The notes under the pieces: generated by a model | What the model was told of the DNA's origin: nothing | The model's database searches: none | The model's input: only the letters and a program-made list of their open reading frames with translations | Shown here: positions 24,796 to 27,855 of the stretch, piece after piece | Layout: each line of letters opens with the position of its first letter | How positions within the stretch are numbered: the first letter of the stretch is position 1 | Source of the DNA: an uncultured Parabacteroides sp. | Lineage (GTDB): Bacteria > Bacteroidota > Bacteroidia > Bacteroidales > Tannerellaceae | Assembly: GCF_905196875.1 (NCBI RefSeq) | Contig: NZ_CAJJWO010000065.1 | Location: 1 to 27,855, forward strand | DNA: 27,855 nucleotides | Direction of reading: 5' to 3' | Position numbers and translations under genes: made by a program

Positions 24796-24812
24796 ACGAC
24801 TGCGGTTGGGGA
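24783..24812. terminator. Strong GC-rich hairpin after the accessory operon
   Basis: A perfect 13-bp stem (CTCCCCAACCGCA 24783-24795 with TGCGGTTGGGGAG 24800-24812) has a 4-nt loop. There is no T run on either side, so it may act as a transcript-stabilising or REP-like element at the end of the minus-strand operon. Its left arm belongs to a 24-bp repeat found again at 27281. Confidence 0.65.
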
Positions 24813-24830
24813 GGGAATTTGATTAATAGG

Positions 24831-25352
24831 CTATTTTATATTTTTTACTCGGACATAGAATCCTGCAAATCCTAATCCACCGGGGCCGGTGGAAAGAACC
24901 CTAAATTTTTTGAAAGTATCTTTTTTAATAGTTTCTACCATGTTGTAAAGATGTTGTTCCAGGTTAGGAACACCTTCTAGAGCTTCGAGGGGGAATCGTA
25001 TCTGGTAGTACACAATTTCCCCGGTGTCAGAATAGGTGAGATCCATAACGACTTTTCCTAATAACTGTGCCTCTTGTCTGCTTGCTTCAGGAAATTCATT
25101 TTTTATAATTTCACCTATATAATTCATCATTCCAACCAGGTCATCTATTGCATTCCCTTCCCGATAAAGGAATTTGGGTGGTTTTATCTTTTGTTTTTCA
25201 TACAATATGACTCTTGTATCCCCTGTTATGGAAGAAACATAATCCCTTCGGTCGAAGAAGCGGGATTCCCGTTCGATACACTGTTCGTCTTGTGCCGAAA
25301 CACAAAGACTGCTTAATAATGTGATGAATAGGATAAATAGTTTCGTTTTCAT
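24831..25352 (-). CDS. Small secreted protein, paralogue 1 of a tandem pair
   Basis: The product has 173 residues with a signal peptide cleaved after about residue 20 (SLCVSAQ). The mature protein has no motif I can name with confidence. The second half (VVMDLTYSDTGEIVYYQIRF, NLEQHLYNMVETIKKDTF, then a final strand) has the strand-helix-strand rhythm of TonB C-terminal-like domains. That is a weak structural guess. It shares its first 41 residues exactly with the next paralogue and diverges after that. It is the last gene of a three-gene minus-strand operon, 81 bp after its paralogue, and is AT-richer than the flanking regions. Confidence 0.8.
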   Translation of the reverse strand: MKTKLFILFITLLSSLCVSAQDEQCIERESRFFDRRDYVSSITGDTRVILYEKQKIKPPKFLYREGNAIDDLVGMMNYIGEIIKNEFPEASRQEAQLLGKVVMDLTYSDTGEIVYYQIRFPLEALEGVPNLEQHLYNMVETIKKDTFKKFRVLSTGPGGLGFAGFYVRVKNIK

Positions 25353-25360
25353 TGCTTTCT
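25231..25360 (-). repeat. 130-bp near-identical segment, copy 1
   Basis: This covers the 5' ends of the paralogue genes. 25231-25360 and 25831-25960 differ at four bases, while the genes differ strongly beyond it. It includes a few bases upstream of each ATG. Confidence 0.9.
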
Positions 25361-25433
25361 GCTATTGTATTCATGATTGCAGTTCATCCGAATAAACATA
25401 TTGAAAAAGAGTATATGTTAAGAAAAGCTCTTT

Positions 25434-25952
25434 CTATTTTATATTTCTACATAAAATAATGAAGGAAGCAACACCTAGTGCGTCAGGTTCCGAATAACGG
25501 ATGTCGTATTTTAAACCATCTTTTTTAATTGTTTCCACCATATTATAAAGATGTTGTTCCAAGTCCGGAATCTTCTCTAAAGCCTTTAAAGGTAAATGGA
25601 TCATATAATATACAATTTTTCCATCGACCGAATAGGTGAAAGTCAGCCGTACTTTTTTCAGTAGTTCAGCTTCCTGTCTACTGACAACAGGGAACTCCTT
25701 TGCAATAACAGATTTCATGTAATTCATAACACCTATTAAATCGGCAATACGATTCCCTTCCCGATAGGATGGTCGGGGAGGATTTATTTTTTGTTTCTCA
25801 TACAATGTTACTTTAGTTTCCCCTGTTGCGGAAGAAACATAATCTCTTCGGTCGAAGAAGCGGGATTCCCGTTCGATACACTGTTCGTCTTGTGCCGAAA
25901 CACAAAGACTACTTAATAAGGTGATGAATAGGATAAATAGTTTCGTTTTCAT
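25434..25952 (-). CDS. Small secreted protein, paralogue 2 of a tandem pair
   Basis: The product has 172 residues with the same signal peptide and mature start as its neighbour (CIERESRFFDRRDYVSS). It diverges afterwards but keeps YEKQKI, YREGN, SRQEA.LL, YS..G.IVYY and LEQHLYNMVETIKKD, and ends CRNIK where the other ends VKNIK. It starts 24 bp after the end of the upstream lipoprotein gene, so the two are probably co-transcribed. No function is recognised. The conserved second half could be a TonB C-terminal-like fold, as guessed for the paralogue. Confidence 0.8.
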   Translation of the reverse strand: MKTKLFILFITLLSSLCVSAQDEQCIERESRFFDRRDYVSSATGETKVTLYEKQKINPPRPSYREGNRIADLIGVMNYMKSVIAKEFPVVSRQEAELLKKVRLTFTYSVDGKIVYYMIHLPLKALEKIPDLEQHLYNMVETIKKDGLKYDIRYSEPDALGVASFIILCRNIK

Positions 25953-25960
25953 TACTTTCT
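25831..25960 (-). repeat. 130-bp near-identical segment, copy 2
   Basis: Copy 2 of the segment at 25231-25360, offset by exactly 600 bp, with four mismatches. Confidence 0.9.
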
Positions 25961-25976
25961 AATTTAAAGTTTAACA

Positions 25977-26963
25977 TTACGGTAGAGGCATAGGAGGACG
26001 GGGTTTTCTAAAGAACTCCTGTATTAATTCAGGCACAAAATCAGGTGCGTATTCTCCTTTAGGAGGGTTCCAGCTGTTACAAAAAGAATTAAATGTATCA
26101 TAATCGGAACCTGCCATGACTCCTTGATCTATTATTTTGTTTATCCACTTATAATATTCAGAATAGAAGGGTTCACTCATATCAGTTAACCTGGGTCTAT
26201 ATTCAACCATCACATCGATACCTTCAGACTCACCGCCAATACCGTTTACCAAATCTATAAAAACCTTTGCTTCGAATTCATAGTTTTTATATTTATCATT
26301 CATTGTATTTTCGTAGTAACAGTTTTTCTGAACTGCATGTACTATTTCTTCAATCAGATATGTCCAGCTTATGTTCCCTTCATATTTAAACTTTATTGAA
26401 TTATCCTGCCCGTTGTATTGTGCGTTAGCTTCAATACTTGGATCGACAGAAAACTTAAACCGGATATTTTTAGCCAATAGTTTGTTATACATCTTTAAAA
26501 AATCTGACGGAAATATGTAAAACAGTTCTAAAACATATTCTAAGTCAGATTTTTGGGTGACATTCAATGTTGACTGTGTGTCGTATATTTTTTGTACTTT
26601 TGGGAAGTAGAACTTCCATTTGTCTCCGACATAATAGGATTGTACGCCACTGCTACCTCCTGACCCGTGATCTTCAAATATTCCGTGTTGCGGGAAACCG
26701 CCCGGATCATATCCGCCGGATGGTGTGCTTCCGCCACCGCCAGCTCCTCCGTAATATGTCTCACATGTAGTGCCTTTATATTCGGAATAACCTCCGACTT
26801 CAACATAGGCATCCACACATACGGTTATTGCCATGGTGCGGGTCGATAAAGCTTCAATATTTTGCGCTTTTGTCAAATATAATAGTTCATCATCGTCTGA
26901 TGTGCACCCTATACTACATATTAAATACAAAATTAATATAAAAAGATTGGTTTTCTTTTTCAT
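25977..26963 (-). CDS. Surface lipoprotein with degenerate zincin-like motif
   Basis: The product has 328 residues. The signal peptide ends at Cys20 (SIGC), and the following TSDDDE resembles the acidic lipoprotein export signal that sends Bacteroidetes lipoproteins to the cell surface. A Gly-rich linker covers about 72-106. The globular part contains YLIEEIVHAVQ at 202-212. There Glu205-Glu206-x-x-His209 sits where zincin metallopeptidases have HExxH, and a conserved-looking KNYEFEAKVFIDL follows about 20 residues later. Whether it is a peptidase or an inactive relative cannot be told. The tail is proline-rich. It is the first gene of the three-gene operon and clearly AT-rich, suggesting lateral acquisition. 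Confidence 0.75.
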   Translation of the reverse strand: MKKKTNLFILILYLICSIGCTSDDDELLYLTKAQNIEALSTRTMAITVCVDAYVEVGGYSEYKGTTCETYYGGAGGGGSTPSGGYDPGGFPQHGIFEDHGSGGSSGVQSYYVGDKWKFYFPKVQKIYDTQSTLNVTQKSDLEYVLELFYIFPSDFLKMYNKLLAKNIRFKFSVDPSIEANAQYNGQDNSIKFKYEGNISWTYLIEEIVHAVQKNCYYENTMNDKYKNYEFEAKVFIDLVNGIGGESEGIDVMVEYRPRLTDMSEPFYSEYYKWINKIIDQGVMAGSDYDTFNSFCNSWNPPKGEYAPDFVPELIQEFFRKPRPPMPLP

Positions 26964-27280
26964 GAATGAATTAGTTTAAGGTTATAAAGAATGTAATGCA
27001 ATTGATATAGGTTAACCAATCAAGAAAGAGAGTTCCCAAGAAAGAATGGGTGTGACCATTACTTTTTAATAATAATACTAGCAATCTATACAGTTGAAGA
27101 AATACTACTAACCTTTGTTTGCTGTAGGATTTATTCAATTTTTATCAGTAGTCCTACTTGATTTATAGGGATAAAATTCAAGTAGTAGGTTACATGCACA
27201 AATATAGAATTATTTTGATAAACAATGAAGAATTTCATCTGTTTATTCATTTAAAAGTAAAACATCTGCCTCTTTCCTTC
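26964..27280. other. AT-rich gene-free region upstream of the lipoprotein operon
   Basis: I find no protein-coding gene. A minus-strand -7 box at 27199-27206 would give the operon a leader of about 230 nt. Within it an 8-bp inverted repeat (CTACTTGA 27154-27161, TCAAGTAG 27178-27185) and related TACTACTAACC/GTAGTAGG pieces could fold. The right end meets the second copy of the 24-bp repeat. Confidence 0.5.
27199..27206 (-). promoter_or_regulatory. -7 promoter box of the lipoprotein operon
   Basis: The minus strand reads TATATTTG, a full TAnnTTTG match in the only gene-free stretch upstream of the operon. No clear -33 element is seen. Confidence 0.45.
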
Positions 27281-27304
27281 TCAAAACCACCTCTCCCCAA
27301 CCGC
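27281..27304. repeat. 24-bp direct repeat, copy 2
   Basis: Exact second copy of the repeat at 24772-24795. Here it encodes the last seven residues (AVGERWF) and the stop codon of the minus-strand gene that enters from the right edge. Confidence 0.9.
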
Positions 27305-27855
27305 CGCCGTGCGTTCCGTCTGGCGGGTGATTTCGGAGAGGAGGCGGAGCTCTTTGCCGAAGGCGTGGAGGAGGGGCGGACGGGAGGGCGACGGCTGCTC
27401 GCGGAGACGGTTGCGCAACTGGCGGGCGGAAGCCATGATCCTTTCCTCGTAGTATTCGAGACAGAGGGTATGGAGGACGGCTTCGGGCGACAACGTATTC
27501 TGGTCGAGCATCCCTTCCGGTACACCGGGCACGTCGGGCAACGGAGGAAACAGGACGGGCAGGAGCGACCGGAGGAAAGAGGTGAAGACGGCCAGTTCCG
27601 GCGGGCAGTCCCCCGGCGTGTCGTGCGTGGCATCCGTGCCGTTATGCAACTGGGCGAAGGAGAGGTGACGGAGCAGGTCGTTGTAGTCGCTGTCGGGAAA
27701 AGGCATGTCGTCCGCTTCAAGCATCCGTGTGAGGTGAGGAGCCAGCGAGGGGTAGCGCAGGCAATAACCCAGCAAGCGGCGGGCACAGAAATGGCCTTCC
27801 GCCGTGAGGTGGCGGATATACGTGCGGCTTTTACGGGTGAAACACCGCAGGAAAA
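27281..27855 (-). CDS. C-terminal part of an unidentified protein (5' end outside window)
   Basis: A minus-strand frame is open from the window edge to a TGA at 27283-27281, about 191 codons, with GC-rich third positions. The stretch ARRLLGYCLRYPSLAPHLTR followed by MLEADDMPFPDSDYNDLLRHL loosely recalls the helicase-interacting end of DnaG-type primases. The final EYYEERIMASARQLRNRL is a basic helix. I do not recognise the family with confidence. The last seven codons lie inside a 24-bp repeat also found in a non-coding region, so the 3' end may have been reshaped. An overlapping frame at 27247-27786 is Ser/Thr/Arg/Pro-rich and was judged a shadow. Confidence 0.6.
   Translation of the reverse strand, partial: FLRCFTRKSRTYIRHLTAEGHFCARRLLGYCLRYPSLAPHLTRMLEADDMPFPDSDYNDLLRHLSFAQLHNGTDATHDTPGDCPPELAVFTSFLRSLLPVLFPPLPDVPGVPEGMLDQNTLSPEAVLHTLCLEYYEERIMASARQLRNRLREQPSPSRPPLLHAFGKELRLLSEITRQTERTAAVGERWF

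Noticed and set aside
27247..27786. 179-codon frame at the right edge
   Set aside because: Its composition is Ser/Thr/Arg/Pro-rich, typical of an out-of-frame reading; the overlapping frame ending at 27281 has balanced composition and continues to the window edge.
1..27855. CRISPR arrays, tRNA or rRNA genes, insertion-sequence transposases
   Set aside because: I saw no regularly spaced repeats, no cloverleaf candidates and no transposase-like proteins.

Overview
The window looks like chromosomal DNA of a gut Bacteroidales species, most likely Parabacteroides or Bacteroides. The evidence is a SusC/SusD pair with an ECF sigma factor and FecR-type anti-sigma factor, TAnnTTTG-type -7 promoter boxes, mostly no Shine-Dalgarno sequences, abundant signal-peptide-II lipoproteins, and the HU-like / DUF4248 / glucosaminidase gene set typical of this order. 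The genus is an inference.

Positions 1-16800 form a polysaccharide utilisation locus (PUL). It starts with the tail of an upstream gene and a secreted five-bladed-propeller glycosidase-like protein. An ECF sigma factor on the minus strand follows, then, on the plus strand, a FecR-like anti-sigma factor, a SusC transporter with an STN signalling domain, SusD, a small surface lipoprotein, a GH101-like protein, a large DUF6067 (GH123_N-like) lipoprotein and a second GH101-like lipoprotein. If these family calls hold, the substrate is probably a GalNAc-containing host glycan such as mucin O-glycan. Sensing would run from SusC through FecR to the sigma factor. A minus-strand antisense RNA of about 100 nt lies over the susC leader and has two hairpins with the same 7-nt loop, resembling the DonS-type repressors of Bacteroides PULs. 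The sigma/fecR gap holds two diverged hairpin-bounded elements in inverted orientation that I cannot name.

Positions 16811-22636 hold a TonB-dependent-receptor-like barrel and a TPR protein on the minus strand, divergent from a histidine kinase and OmpR-type response regulator. The two-component system probably controls the barrel operon.

Positions 22659-24663 are a small accessory cassette: a holin-like membrane protein that appears frameshifted twice, a glucosaminidase, DUF4248, an HU-like protein, and an antitoxin-like gene followed by the scar of a deleted RelE/ParE-type toxin.

Positions 24831-26963 are an AT-rich three-gene minus-strand operon: a surface lipoprotein with a degenerate zincin-like motif, then two tandem small secreted proteins whose first 41 residues are identical. 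The window ends with the GC-rich 3' part of an unidentified gene whose stop codon lies inside a repeat also found near 24.8 kb.
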